This document shows, one piece after another, positions 21,680 through 32,963 of a stretch of 64,000 nucleotides of DNA. The notes under the pieces are model-generated. The model ran no database searches, had not been told where the DNA came from, and was given only the letters and a program-made list of their open reading frames with translations. Position 1 is the stretch's first letter. Each line of letters opens with the position of its first letter. This DNA is from Cercospora beticola (lineage: Eukaryota; Ascomycota; Dothideomycetes; Mycosphaerellales; Mycosphaerellaceae). The DNA lies in the NCBI RefSeq assembly GCF_033473495.1, contig NC_088938.1, positions 1,116,001-1,180,000 of the forward strand, read 5' to 3'. The position numbers and the translations under genes are program-made.

Positions 21680-22222
21680 CTAGCGGGCCAGTATCACATC
21701 ATCGTCGAAGGCACAAGCTTCACATACTGCATGCGCGTTTCCATATGCAGGACCCCTCAGGCCAACATACTTCATCAACATCCATCTGCCGTCCGTCTTC
21801 CTCACTTTCCACTGTAATTCGCCCATCGCGCCCACGGCCAGATCCGGAGCGCTTCCCTTCAGCACAGTGTCCAGGTGCACCGTGGCATGCTGCTTATCAT
21901 CGTCAACATGGCACCAGACATTCGTGACTTCGAGGCGGATTTCCGGCATCTGAGCGTACATCCCGCGCCACTGCTCCATAAACTCTTCGAAATTCATCAG
22001 AGCCGGGACATTGTCATGCTTGGCACGGAAGTGGGACGAGATGTGAGAGAGAACTTCTTGTCCGGCAGGAGAAGCATGAGCGAAATCGCGAGCATTGACG
22101 ATATCGATCTCGAGAACCGACAGCCGGGAAAGGTGGGATTTGATGACATCTATCTTGTACTCTTCTTGTGGAGTGAGCGTCTTCTGGGCCGGCTCTGGAG
22201 GGGTTTCTTCTGTTCCATGCAT
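21680..22222 (-). CDS. NTF2-like / SnoaL-like fold protein
   Basis: 180 residues from the first ATG of the frame (MHGTEETPPEP). The frame stays open to 22345 but only with a TTG, so an upstream exon cannot be excluded. The layout fits a single NTF2-like alpha+beta cone. First come helices (IDVIKSHLSRLSVLEIDIVNA), then a helical part with MNFEEFMEQWRGMYAQMPEI, then paired beta strands ending in WMLMKYVGLRGP. The N-terminal 20 residues are Pro/Glu-rich. Ligand or catalytic activity cannot be told from the sequence. It is divergent from the carboxypeptidase S gene with 313 bp between start codons. Confidence 0.65.
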   Translation of the reverse strand: MHGTEETPPEPAQKTLTPQEEYKIDVIKSHLSRLSVLEIDIVNARDFAHASPAGQEVLSHISSHFRAKHDNVPALMNFEEFMEQWRGMYAQMPEIRLEVTNVWCHVDDDKQHATVHLDTVLKGSAPDLAVGAMGELQWKVRKTDGRWMLMKYVGLRGPAYGNAHAVCEACAFDDDVILAR

Positions 22223-22535
22223 CTTGCACGGATTTCTAGCGCAAGAGAAGAGCAATTCACGCAAAACATGTCTCTCAGCTCGGATATCATTCCGCTGCAA
22301 GGAGGAGGCAGTGCTGAAGAGCGCACTCGCTTTCGGCCGCGGCAAAAGCTTCTCTCTGATCGCCTCCCTTGGCCGTGCCGCCCCACTCTTTTGCTGCTCG
22401 CCGCCGCCGTTGATTGACGACGAGAGCTGATGAGATAGGCAGGTCGGAAGGCGTGCGCGGCCGACGACAACGTCACAAAGGTAGGTGCTATCCGTTCTCT
22501 TTTTCCTTCTTTCATCTTGTCAATAAACAGCTGCG
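22223..22535. promoter_or_regulatory. Divergent promoter region, NTF2-like gene / carboxypeptidase S
   Basis: 313 bp between two start codons facing away from each other. A pyrimidine-rich TTCTCTTTTTCCTTCTTTC tract lies just upstream of the carboxypeptidase ATG, as is common near fungal transcription starts. Confidence 0.4.
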
Positions 22536-24364
22536 ATGGAGAAGTCCAGCCTCCCCATCGCCGAAGAGCCACGCGCTCCAGTTACTAGCAGCAGTTGGAA
22601 GCAGAGAGGCTTGAGAGCTGGCCTCCTCACGCTCATCGGCGGCCTCGCCTTTTACAATGGACTAAGCGGAGATACTGTGCATCACATCGGCAGCATTGTG
22701 CGTGGGGGCCACAAGCACGACGGCAGTTCCACCAAGCACCAATGCAATCAAGTCCCGGCCTTATGGCCATCTCAGGACGCGAAGCTGCAACACGCCTACG
22801 ATTTCCTCTTCACACCACAATTCGAGAACGCTTCCATCGCTCGCTTGTCTGGCGCTGTGCAGGTCAGGACGGAGTCCTTCGATGATCTGGGCAAGATTGG
22901 AGAGGACAAGAGGTGGGATGTGTTCTATCCCTTCCACGACTACCTCGAGGCTACATTCCCTCGCATCCACAAAGAGCTCAAGGTGGAGAAGGTAAACACG
23001 CACGGGCTGGTGTACACATGGCAGGGAAGCGATGCGAGCAAGAAGCCTGTAGTGCTTATGGCTCACCAGGATGTGGTGCCTGTGGACCCAGACACAGTTG
23101 ACTCGTGGACGCATCCTCCATGGAGCGGATACTATGATGGCGAGCAGATTTGGGGTCGCGGCGCGAGTGATTGCAAGAATCAGCTCATCGGTACTCTCGA
23201 AACGCTTGAAGTGCTTCTCGAAGCTGGGTATGAGCCGAAGCGAACCATCGTGCTGTCTTTTGGCTTCGATGAAGAAAGCTCTGGCCGTGAAGGTGCTGGT
23301 CACCTTGCGCCATTCCTGTTGGAGCGCTATGGAAAGGACGGCGTGGCAGCTCTTGTCGACGAAGGTATGGGATACACAGAAGCCTTTGGGCGTGGTTTTG
23401 CTGTTCCGGGCGTGGCAGAGAAGGGCTACACAGATGTTGACATTACTGTTCGCACTCCTGGAGGTCACAGCTCTGTTCCCCGAGACCACACAAGCATTGG
23501 CATTCTCAGTGAGATCATCACTTTGATTGAGAGCCAGCAGTATCCGACTTATCTTGATGGCGAGAACCCCTTCCTCGGTCTGCTGCAGTGCTCTGCTCAG
23601 CATGCGCCCGACTTTCCAAAGAAGCTCAAGAAGCTGTTAGGCTCGCATAGCACTGGCGGCAAGCAGGCTTGTTCTAAGAAGCACCACGACAAACTTGCCA
23701 TCGAAGTTGCCAAAGTCAACCCGCTGGCCAAGTACTTAATGCAGACTTCTCAAGCTGTGGACTTGATTCACGGAGGCACAAAGACCAACGCTCTGCCTGA
23801 GACTGCAGTCGCGACTGTCAATCACCGCATCAATATTGGGGACCAGCCAGAGACCATCTTCAATCACCTTGCTCAGATATTGAAGCCGGTTGCCAAGAAG
23901 TACAATTTGACGCTGCATGCTTTCGATGGCGAGGCAGCGGCCTATAACTCTATTTCTCTCGGTCCGCGACATACAGTTCTTAGACCTGCACCTGTCACTC
24001 CGACCAACACTGATTCTGTCACGCCATATGCAGTGCTATCTGGCACGATCCGCGCATTGCACGGAGAAGACACTATCGTCGCGCCTGCTATCATGACTGG
24101 TAACACGGATACACGATACTATTGGAACTTGACTAGGCACAGTAAGTGACATCGCTTCAAAGCAAACCAATGACCACACCCGCTGACCCTACTTCTCGAA
24201 CAGTCTTTAGATTCGGTCCCGGCTACATCAAGGAGACGGCATCTGATCTCGGCAACATCCACACCGTGGACGAAAGTATTGCTGTGACGAACCATCTTAA
24301 GGTTGTAAGGTGGTTTACCCTGTTCTTGAGGAACATTGACGAAGCTCAGTTTGCGGACGAGTGA
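22536..24364 (+). CDS. M20 family vacuolar carboxypeptidase S (Cps1-like)
   Basis: Two exons, 22536-24141 and 24204-24364, separated by a 62-nt GT..AG intron; 588 residues. One membrane segment at about residues 24-44 (GLRAGLLTLIGGLAFYNG) fits the type II anchor of yeast Cps1, with the catalytic part in the vacuole lumen. M20 metal ligands are visible: His177 (MAHQDVVPV), Asp212 (GRGASDCKN), Glu246-Glu247 (FDEESSG, catalytic Glu plus ligand) and Asp275 (VDEGMG). The substrate-binding part TPGGHSSVP is intact. The second exon encodes the C-terminal RFGPGYIKET...DE, needed to complete the family's end. It should release C-terminal amino acids from peptides under zinc dependence. All key residues are present. 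Confidence 0.92.
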
Positions 24365-24642
24365 TTTCCGTCCCATCTGAGACACCACGCTATCGGCACG
24401 CGTCATTCGTTCCCTCCGGAGAAGCACGAACCCAGGTCTGGATCATGAGGCTGAGCACGTGAGCAGTACCATGGTAATGCGAACAGAAGAGTTCGGTATC
24501 GCCGTTCTGGCCTCAAGACTTTGGCACACCAAGCTCGGCGCCATCAGTAGCGCATGTGATAGACAGAATCATATAGTCGTCAATGGCGACCCGAACGCCA
24601 TTCTGTCGTTCGCACTGCCACTCCTTCCACCTTACCTCCACC

Positions 24643-25467
24643 ATGTCCTCTTCTCCAACCTCACCACCAGGTGGCTTATTCTCACTCGCCCGCGAACTCC
24701 GCGACCAAATCTACCTAGAGATCCTTCTCTCCACCCCGCCAGTCTCCCTCTCCCTCAGCAACCGCGTGCACCTCGAAGCAACCTGCCATCCGCTTCCTAA
24801 TGTCCTCTTGATAAACAAACAATTCTCCGACGAATACCTCTCCCTCTCCCTCAAACTCTCCACCCTCAAAATCTCCAACCACATCTCCTCCAACACCTTC
24901 TCGGACCTCGCACCTCACCGTATCTTCTCCCCGGACGAAATAATCTACGTCGAACCCGGCACAACAGCAAGTTCCCTCAGCTCCAAACTCGCCCTAAAAC
25001 CCCTCCCAACGCTCCCTACCCCCGCTCTCAAGATCCGCAACCTAGACTTCGACATCATCTGTTCCCGTTTCCGAACCCCAGGCTCTGAACTCTCCATCTT
25101 GGAAACCTGGACAGACGGGATTTTGAAACAATACCCAATAAAAGAACTCAAATCTTTGGAATTGAATGTCGCGGTTCAGGAGAATGAGGGTGGGGCGGGA
25201 GTTTGGGAATTGGAAAGTGAGATTTTGTGGAGTGGAAAATGGCTTCGTTTGAAAGGGATCAAGGGGTTCAGGATTTGGAGGGATGGGAGGGTGGGGGATC
25301 TGGGGGATGGGATTAGAGTGAGGAATAGTAGGAGGATTAGGACGAAGGCGCTGGAGTGGGATTTTGATGATAGGAGGTTTAAGAAGCCTGTTGCTGATGG
25401 GAAGGGAGAGGGGCAGGCTGGGATGGGGGTGCAGGGGAGGAATGTTTGGTTGAATACGGCGGTTTGA
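24643..25467 (+). CDS. 2EXR / F-box-like protein (copy 3 of 5), extreme strand-composition flip
   Basis: 274 residues, one exon. I chose the ATG at 24643 (CACCATGTCC) over the in-frame ATG at 24583, because the family box LFSLARELRDQIYLEIL then lies near the N terminus, as in the other copies. A second element, VLLINKQFSDEYL, follows. The rest has no recognised domain. The coding strand is very C-rich at first (24721-24780: 30 C, 8 G) and very G-rich at the end (25261-25320: 2 C, 33 G); the change lies near 25100-25170. There is no sign of a frameshift across the switch. Function unknown. Confidence 0.75.
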   Translation: MSSSPTSPPGGLFSLARELRDQIYLEILLSTPPVSLSLSNRVHLEATCHPLPNVLLINKQFSDEYLSLSLKLSTLKISNHISSNTFSDLAPHRIFSPDEIIYVEPGTTASSLSSKLALKPLPTLPTPALKIRNLDFDIICSRFRTPGSELSILETWTDGILKQYPIKELKSLELNVAVQENEGGAGVWELESEILWSGKWLRLKGIKGFRIWRDGRVGDLGDGIRVRNSRRIRTKALEWDFDDRRFKKPVADGKGEGQAGMGVQGRNVWLNTAV

Positions 25468-26129
25468 TGGATGGTGGGTGATGAGATGGGGTTTTGTTGG
25501 ATGTGTGGGCGTTTGTCAGGTTTTTGGATTCGAGATGCGTTTTGATGACTGTTCCGATGAAGGCCGTCGGAATTGTATTGCAGGAGTTGTTTGAGGAATA
25601 AACGATTTTGTCAGAGGTCTGAGCAAGATCGATTTGTCGCGGGAGAAATGCTCGATTGTCATTAATTTTTCGACACATCGAGATGCATGGTAGTGTTGTT
25701 TCGATGAAGAGGTATACAGGCTAGTGGGTAATTTGAACATCGCTTCCAATTCTTTTCGTGCTCATCTACCTACCATGTGAACCTCTTCGTGATGGTCCGT
25801 CACCAATTGCATTGCCCTCTAATGCCATGCGGGTCATTGTTATCAGTGGCTTCCTCTAATCTTGCGCTTCATCATATCTCCAGCTCGTGGCACCGGATGC
25901 GGCCCGCAAACATTTCATCGGACATGCGCGCCGATTGCTACGCAGCATCGGTGCTGGGCAGCAGTTGTGACGCCGGGTGACTGGTGTCGGGAACTATTCC
26001 TAGGCTCTGTGACTCACGGCGTATTGCACGTGTTGTTCTGGTTCACTCGACGTTTATCCAGCCTGCCGCTGTCGATGTCCCATTGGCAACGAGACTGTTT
26101 GTGTGGGTCATGTACCATGAAGCTGGCTC
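25468..26129. other. Convergent intergenic region
   Basis: About 660 bp between the 3' ends of a 2EXR gene and Snu114. No supported gene or repeat. Confidence 0.45.
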
Positions 26130-29087
26130 TCAGCCATCAAGCATGCCCGTCTCTCGGAGCTGTCGCATGATCTCTGGCTCCACGTACTTGCTGACAGTGA
26201 CATCCTCACTCAACCCCTTCCTCCTCCTTGTCTTCAGTACAAAATCGCGTGCCGTAGCCTGCGCGCTGGCTGGCTCAAGTGGACGCAGCTTGACGCTCTT
26301 GTCCAGTGGGTCACCAGGCACTACCTGCCAGCGATCGAAGACAAGCGACACCGTAGCCTGCCCTTGCGTGTGAATGCGTAGATCCGTTTCGAATCCGAAA
26401 GAGTCGATGACAGGGATCAGGCCTTGTACACTGTACAATGGCGTTCCAGGAATAGGCGCATCGCTCAATACATGCCCCCGTCTCCTGGCCAGTACAGTAT
26501 ACAATGAGCTGACGCTGTTTGCAGGCCCGAGCATTGTACACGAATACATTGGTTCCATTAATCTGGGACCAGCCATGAGGAACGATGAGTAGCAAGCTCG
26601 ACGTGCTGTAGGAATGATCTGACCACCGCCGCGGAAGATGGCTTCCGATGCAAGTTCAACGTCTGTGATCTTGAACTTTACATTCCGGATGGGCTCTTCA
26701 CAGAGTGGTCCTTCTCGTGTTCCCCAGCTGAAGCCTTGACGGATCGTGTCTTTCACACTCCTAAGCACCTTTTGATCCACATCAGATGGAAGTGTATCGT
26801 TTTGCAGAATGTTAGGTCCCAGATCTTCAGACCCAAAAGCCCAAATGTTTCGACTGGCAAGGATATCATAGCCGTAGTTCTCTTCGAAGAATTTACCGAC
26901 TTTTCGCACAGGATCTTTGATGCTGACTTTGCCGGATTCAATGTCCTCCGCGATGCCGTCATCAAGTGGCTCAGCAACAAATGTCAGCTTGTTCTTCTTA
27001 TTGGGCGTCAAAGCATAGCACTTCATAGCACTCTGGTCGACACAAGTCTCGCAGAATCGGGTCACCGGATCTGAGATCTTGATCTCCATTTGTGCGTACA
27101 GCTTGCGAAGGTCGTGTAGGACGCAGTCCATATACAGCTCTCCTGTGCCGAGAACGACATGTTCACCACTTTCCTCGACCTTTGTCGTGATGAGTGGATA
27201 GGATTTGTTGATCTGACGCAGACCATTCAACATCTTCGGCAATTCGGATGGGTTGATTGGCTCGACAGCCACCTTGAAGACGCTCTCAAAGAAATGGGCG
27301 ATCGGCTTGAAAATGTATGCATCTTCGTCGTCGGTTAGTTTTGGTGCAACGATGGTCGCAGTTTTCATGATGGAGTTGTCGACACCGCCAAGCAGGACAA
27401 AGTTACCTGCAGGCATGCCTGACACAGGTACATTGTATCTGCTCTCTGCTATCCAGACCTGCTCGATAGTAGCGTTGACCATGTCTTCCTCGTCATCGAT
27501 GCTGTAGTTCTCGCCAAGGACTCGAACGGATTGACCAGGCCTTGCAGTTCCACTCATCACTCGTCCGAAGCTGTGGAAGCCTTGTGCGTCTTGAGTGTTA
27601 AACAGCTTGGTTACATGGACAACCAAAGGACCCTCGGGGTCACATTCAAGCATTGCTTGAGCTGTCTTGGTATCCAAGGGGCCAGTGTAGTACTTCTCCA
27701 GCTTCTGCTTTGCTCCTTCTACTGGGGATGGGACGTGCTCAACGATCATGTCTACGAACCCAGTGGCTGGACCGAAGAATTGCGCACATACCATTCTGAG
27801 CAGATCTTTGGCATTTGCTTTCAACTGACTAGGCTTCAGAGATATCCCGAGCGAAGCGAGTGTCTTCTTGAGGTTACCCGGAGACTCGGAAAGAGTATGA
27901 GAGTAAAGCTTGTAAATCGGTTCCAGGACGAAGTGGACAAAACTTCGCTTCGCACGCTCTTCCACACCTCTTCTGGTGAATTTGCGTGAGCCAGGGTTGT
28001 AATAGATGTCGCCCCATAGACGTCTGCTGAATTCTTTCACATCGAATCCCGCACTCGGGTAGTTCTCGGCGTACATTGTCGCGAAGCTAGGAAGTGTGAA
28101 ACACCATTCCATGCTGCTGCATGCAAAAGCGACATTGCCCTTCTCGGGGCTTACGCGGAATTTCTCTCCTCGCCCAGGAATGGTGTTCTCGATGTGTGTG
28201 TTGACTTGTTCAACCACATGCTTCAGCTTGAAGTAGGCATCCGTTGGAGGTAACTTCAGCTCCAGCATCAGCCGGTCAACTTTATTGATGAGGAGTACGA
28301 GGGGGAGTCCGGCAAGTACAGCGTGCTTGATCGCAAGTTCTGTCTGCACCTGCACGCCCTCTACCACGTCCACAACCAAGACAACACCGTCGACCAAGCG
28401 TAAGGATGCGGCCACTTCGTCTCCAAAATTGACATGTCCCGGTGTGTCCAAGATGTTCAGTAAATGTGTCTTGCCCTTAGTGCCCTGTAGCAACAGGCTC
28501 ATTGGGCTGGCCTTTACTGACAGCCCTCGTTCGCGTTCTAGGATGTGTGTGTCGGTATACTTGATCGTCTCGTCGCGCGCCTTGCCAGTCTTGCCCTCCA
28601 TAAATTTTGAAATGTCGTGTGTTTGAGCGACAAGCATGTCCATAATACTCGTCTTTCCATGATGCAGATGGCCGCACAGGGCGATGTTCCTTATTTGCTC
28701 GGGAAATCCCAGAAGATCTGCCATAAACCCACGATCGAAATACACCTGCGGCAAGTCCTCCTCCTCAATTGTGAATTTCTTCTTCTCCACCGGTGCGACA
28801 ATCGGCTGTTGCAGCGTTTGGGTATCTTCTTCCTGCACCAGCGTCTCGACGTCGGGTCCATAGATCTGAGAGGCGGATGGGTAATACTGCTTGTCTTCGT
28901 GCAATACAACGGCATTGGACGGCCCTTCATCGTCGATGTCCATCAACTCCTGGCCGGTCGTCGCCTGTGGCTCGTCTGCATCATCGTCGAGGTATTGCGC
29001 GCCATCATTCGCGCCCGAGTCTTGCTCTTCCTCGCTTTCCACATCCTCCCCGATGTAGTTGCCGAACTCATCATAAAGGTCGTCCAT
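26130..29087 (-). CDS. SNU114: Snu114-type 116-kDa U5 snRNP GTPase (EFTUD2 / Cwf10 homologue)
   Basis: 985 residues, no intron, ATG at 29087. An acidic N-terminal extension (residues 1-110, many Asp/Glu) separates it from EF-2 and is typical of Snu114. The GTPase motifs are complete: P-loop GHLHHGKTS (139-147), DTPGH (214-218) and NKVD (268-271). EF-2-like domains II to V follow, including the C-terminal IDSFGFETDLRIHTQGQA part. In the U5 snRNP this GTPase controls Brr2 during spliceosome activation and disassembly. Its length matches fission yeast Cwf10 closely. It shares a divergent promoter region with the thiolase gene. Brr2 is in the same window at 50998-57597. Confidence 0.95.
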   Translation of the reverse strand: MDDLYDEFGNYIGEDVESEEEQDSGANDGAQYLDDDADEPQATTGQELMDIDDEGPSNAVVLHEDKQYYPSASQIYGPDVETLVQEEDTQTLQQPIVAPVEKKKFTIEEEDLPQVYFDRGFMADLLGFPEQIRNIALCGHLHHGKTSIMDMLVAQTHDISKFMEGKTGKARDETIKYTDTHILERERGLSVKASPMSLLLQGTKGKTHLLNILDTPGHVNFGDEVAASLRLVDGVVLVVDVVEGVQVQTELAIKHAVLAGLPLVLLINKVDRLMLELKLPPTDAYFKLKHVVEQVNTHIENTIPGRGEKFRVSPEKGNVAFACSSMEWCFTLPSFATMYAENYPSAGFDVKEFSRRLWGDIYYNPGSRKFTRRGVEERAKRSFVHFVLEPIYKLYSHTLSESPGNLKKTLASLGISLKPSQLKANAKDLLRMVCAQFFGPATGFVDMIVEHVPSPVEGAKQKLEKYYTGPLDTKTAQAMLECDPEGPLVVHVTKLFNTQDAQGFHSFGRVMSGTARPGQSVRVLGENYSIDDEEDMVNATIEQVWIAESRYNVPVSGMPAGNFVLLGGVDNSIMKTATIVAPKLTDDEDAYIFKPIAHFFESVFKVAVEPINPSELPKMLNGLRQINKSYPLITTKVEESGEHVVLGTGELYMDCVLHDLRKLYAQMEIKISDPVTRFCETCVDQSAMKCYALTPNKKNKLTFVAEPLDDGIAEDIESGKVSIKDPVRKVGKFFEENYGYDILASRNIWAFGSEDLGPNILQNDTLPSDVDQKVLRSVKDTIRQGFSWGTREGPLCEEPIRNVKFKITDVELASEAIFRGGGQIIPTARRACYSSFLMAGPRLMEPMYSCTMLGPANSVSSLYTVLARRRGHVLSDAPIPGTPLYSVQGLIPVIDSFGFETDLRIHTQGQATVSLVFDRWQVVPGDPLDKSVKLRPLEPASAQATARDFVLKTRRRKGLSEDVTVSKYVEPEIMRQLRETGMLDG

Positions 29088-30710
<1,623 letters not shown>

Positions 30711-32472
30711 GTCGAATTGTTTGCAAACAGCAGGCGACAACAAAAGCATCGAATATACCCCATAGAGTAGGTCGGCCTCGGGGCCGATAGCGAGATATGA
30801 CGAAGTCTTGTCAGAACCATCTACTCCACTCCTCCCCCAGCTCGACCACCAAAACTCCCAATTGCGACTTCACTTTCAAGGATCTCCTGGTCAATTTGTC
30901 TTAGCAGAAATCCCATCTCCTTGGCGTATCAAACATGTTCCACAGCGCTGACGACTGCGGCCGACGTCTTCTCTCAAACGAGAAGTTGCATCTGCTAAGC
31001 GAAGAACATCCGCTGGCGGCCGATTTCGAAGCATCAATCGTGTTGCGAGCATGAGCTCGAGAGTTTCTGTTTGATCGATGATCGCTCGATTACTCAAAAG
31101 TACAGCATCACTCGAGCATCAACCTTGCCGTACCAAGCAACGATTCGTGAACGGATCAGTTGTTACTGTTGTAAATCTTACTGCAGTGGAACATGGTGAT
31201 TCATCCGAATACCATGCATCATCTCGAAAAGGCAGTTGCATCGTCGTAAATCTGAACATCCATTAGCTCCCGTCGACGCAGAAGCAATCGCACTGCGCCG
31301 CAACGGTCGTATAGATGACCCTGGGTCACATTTCCCAGCTATCGTGAGCACTGGCACAGTCAGGCATCACTTTTCCCGGTCCTGCTGACCTTCGTACCTC
31401 TTTGGTGCCACCACAGGCCAGTGGCACAACAGGGCGTCCCGCTTCCGGTGGCGCTGGTCAAACTGCTCGAAGTAGATGTTGCATACCAACAATCACCGAC
31501 ATACACTAGCGGCCGAGGATTACCAGACAATCAACATTGTCCTCTCAGTCTCACAAAGTCGATCCTCTGAAGCACGTGCCTGTGCCGATTCAAACCAGGA
31601 CTGATGTTGTGAGGGCCCTGCATAAGAGCCGCTGAGCCGCATGGTACGATGCCGTCATGTTACGAATTGCCAGCCCCCGCCAGCACCAACGTGAATCTTG
31701 CTTGCAACCACTCTCGCTCAGCGATCATGCAATTGCCCTTTCAGCCAGTACCGCGATGTGACGCTTGATTCTCGGGAGGTGTCCGAGGACAGGATGGCGG
31801 ATACGTACTACGTACGTATGCACGTCCGCATGACCAGGTATCTTGAGTCGAGCAATTGCTCAAAGAGGAAGTCGCCTCTCGCCACTTGACAAGGTTCTCA
31901 ATTGTCTGTGTATTTTACAGTATCTTTCAGGGTGCAGACGTAGGGTACAGTGACATGTTGAGACAGAAGTGTTGTTGGCTGTGTTGGCAAATCTCACGAT
32001 GAGGTGTGTAGTCGTGTCCTAGCGCGAATGCAAGAGATGCTGATCGCTGATCACTGATGAAGATGAACGCTGGTTGTTCACGAGCGAGAGAGCACAAAAT
32101 TCCGGTTCAATTGTCAGCAGCTCGGGATGAGTAATCCCGATCTCCGCCAATTCCGCAATGGGCTCTGATTTACTTTAGCTGTTACGTGCGTCTCGTTACA
32201 TTTCAACATCACCTCCTGTTGCAGCCACAGTAGAAATGCAGACTCTCGCCGCTTCGGGCGCTCTTGCACAACAACAAGGACGAGTCGGGAGGAGCTAATG
32301 ATTACAGGAAGCCAAGCCCAGAAGATCGGATGACAGGAGCACTTGATGAGTTACTACAGAGCATTACAGTGATTACAATACTGGGCCGGACACGACTATG
32401 CACGGCATCTCTTCTCCTCCCTGGCATGCGACCCTCCATTGGACTCTCATCACCTCGCCGCGTTGTAGTCAC
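30711..32472. other. Gene-poor intergenic region (left part of the island)
   Basis: Unique-looking DNA of normal GC content. No open frame with recognisable features was found on either strand. Confidence 0.45.
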
Positions 32473-32858
32473 TTATTCTGGGCAGTCGCTTGCGCAAGCA
32501 CGGCCGTCAGAGCAGCAGCCGCAGTTCCAGCCACCTCCAAACCCGCAAGAGGCAAGGCAGATCCAGCAAGCAGCAGACTGGCGCTTCAGGATCTCGCCGC
32601 TGGTGTCTGCCATGGTGCGGCGGAAGAGCTCCATGGTCCTGTCAGCATCTACAGGACGAATCTTAGTCATCTCTTCTTGGCGACTACGTCGTTGCAATGC
32701 TCGGAGACTTACCACGTTTGGTGATGACATCGACAGCGGCATCTGGCGATGGAGCGGCCATGACGGAGCCGAGAGTGGCAACGAGAGCGAAGATTGTGGT
32801 GACTGAGTAGGGTCAGTATTGCATGTCAGTGTGCAGGCAACAGAGCCTTACGCTGCAT
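32473..32858 (-). CDS. Small secreted cysteine-rich peptide precursor with Kex2-type sites
   Basis: Three exons on the - strand: 32858-32852 (only 7 nt), 32802-32713 and 32648-32473, with GT..AG introns of 49 and 64 nt; 90 residues. The phases join cleanly and the first intron splits the third codon. A signal peptide is clear (MQLTTIFALVATLGSVMA). A pro-region follows with a Lys-Arg at the end of exon 2 and a second Lys-Arg about 23 residues on. The last 35 residues after this site hold eight cysteines (order C-x2-C-x3-C-x7-C-x-CC-x6-C-x4-C). Inference: a Kex2-processed, disulfide-rich secreted peptide, perhaps an effector, antimicrobial or signalling peptide; I do not recognise a family. A TATAAATA box lies about 100 nt upstream. 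The precursor is too short and spliced to stand out as an open frame. Confidence 0.7.
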
Positions 32859-32955
32859 CTTGGATGGTAAGGGCGGGGTGTTGGGTATGACTGGATTGGA
32901 GCTTTGTTGTGCTTGTTGCTGCTTCGTGCAGGTCTACTGATGGCGATGCAACAGA

Positions 32956-32963
32956 TATTTATA
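32956..32963 (-). promoter_or_regulatory. TATA box of the cysteine-rich peptide gene
   Basis: TATAAATA on the - strand, 98 nt upstream of the ATG at 32858, a normal distance for a fungal TATA plus short leader. A strong TATA element fits a regulated gene. Confidence 0.55.
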
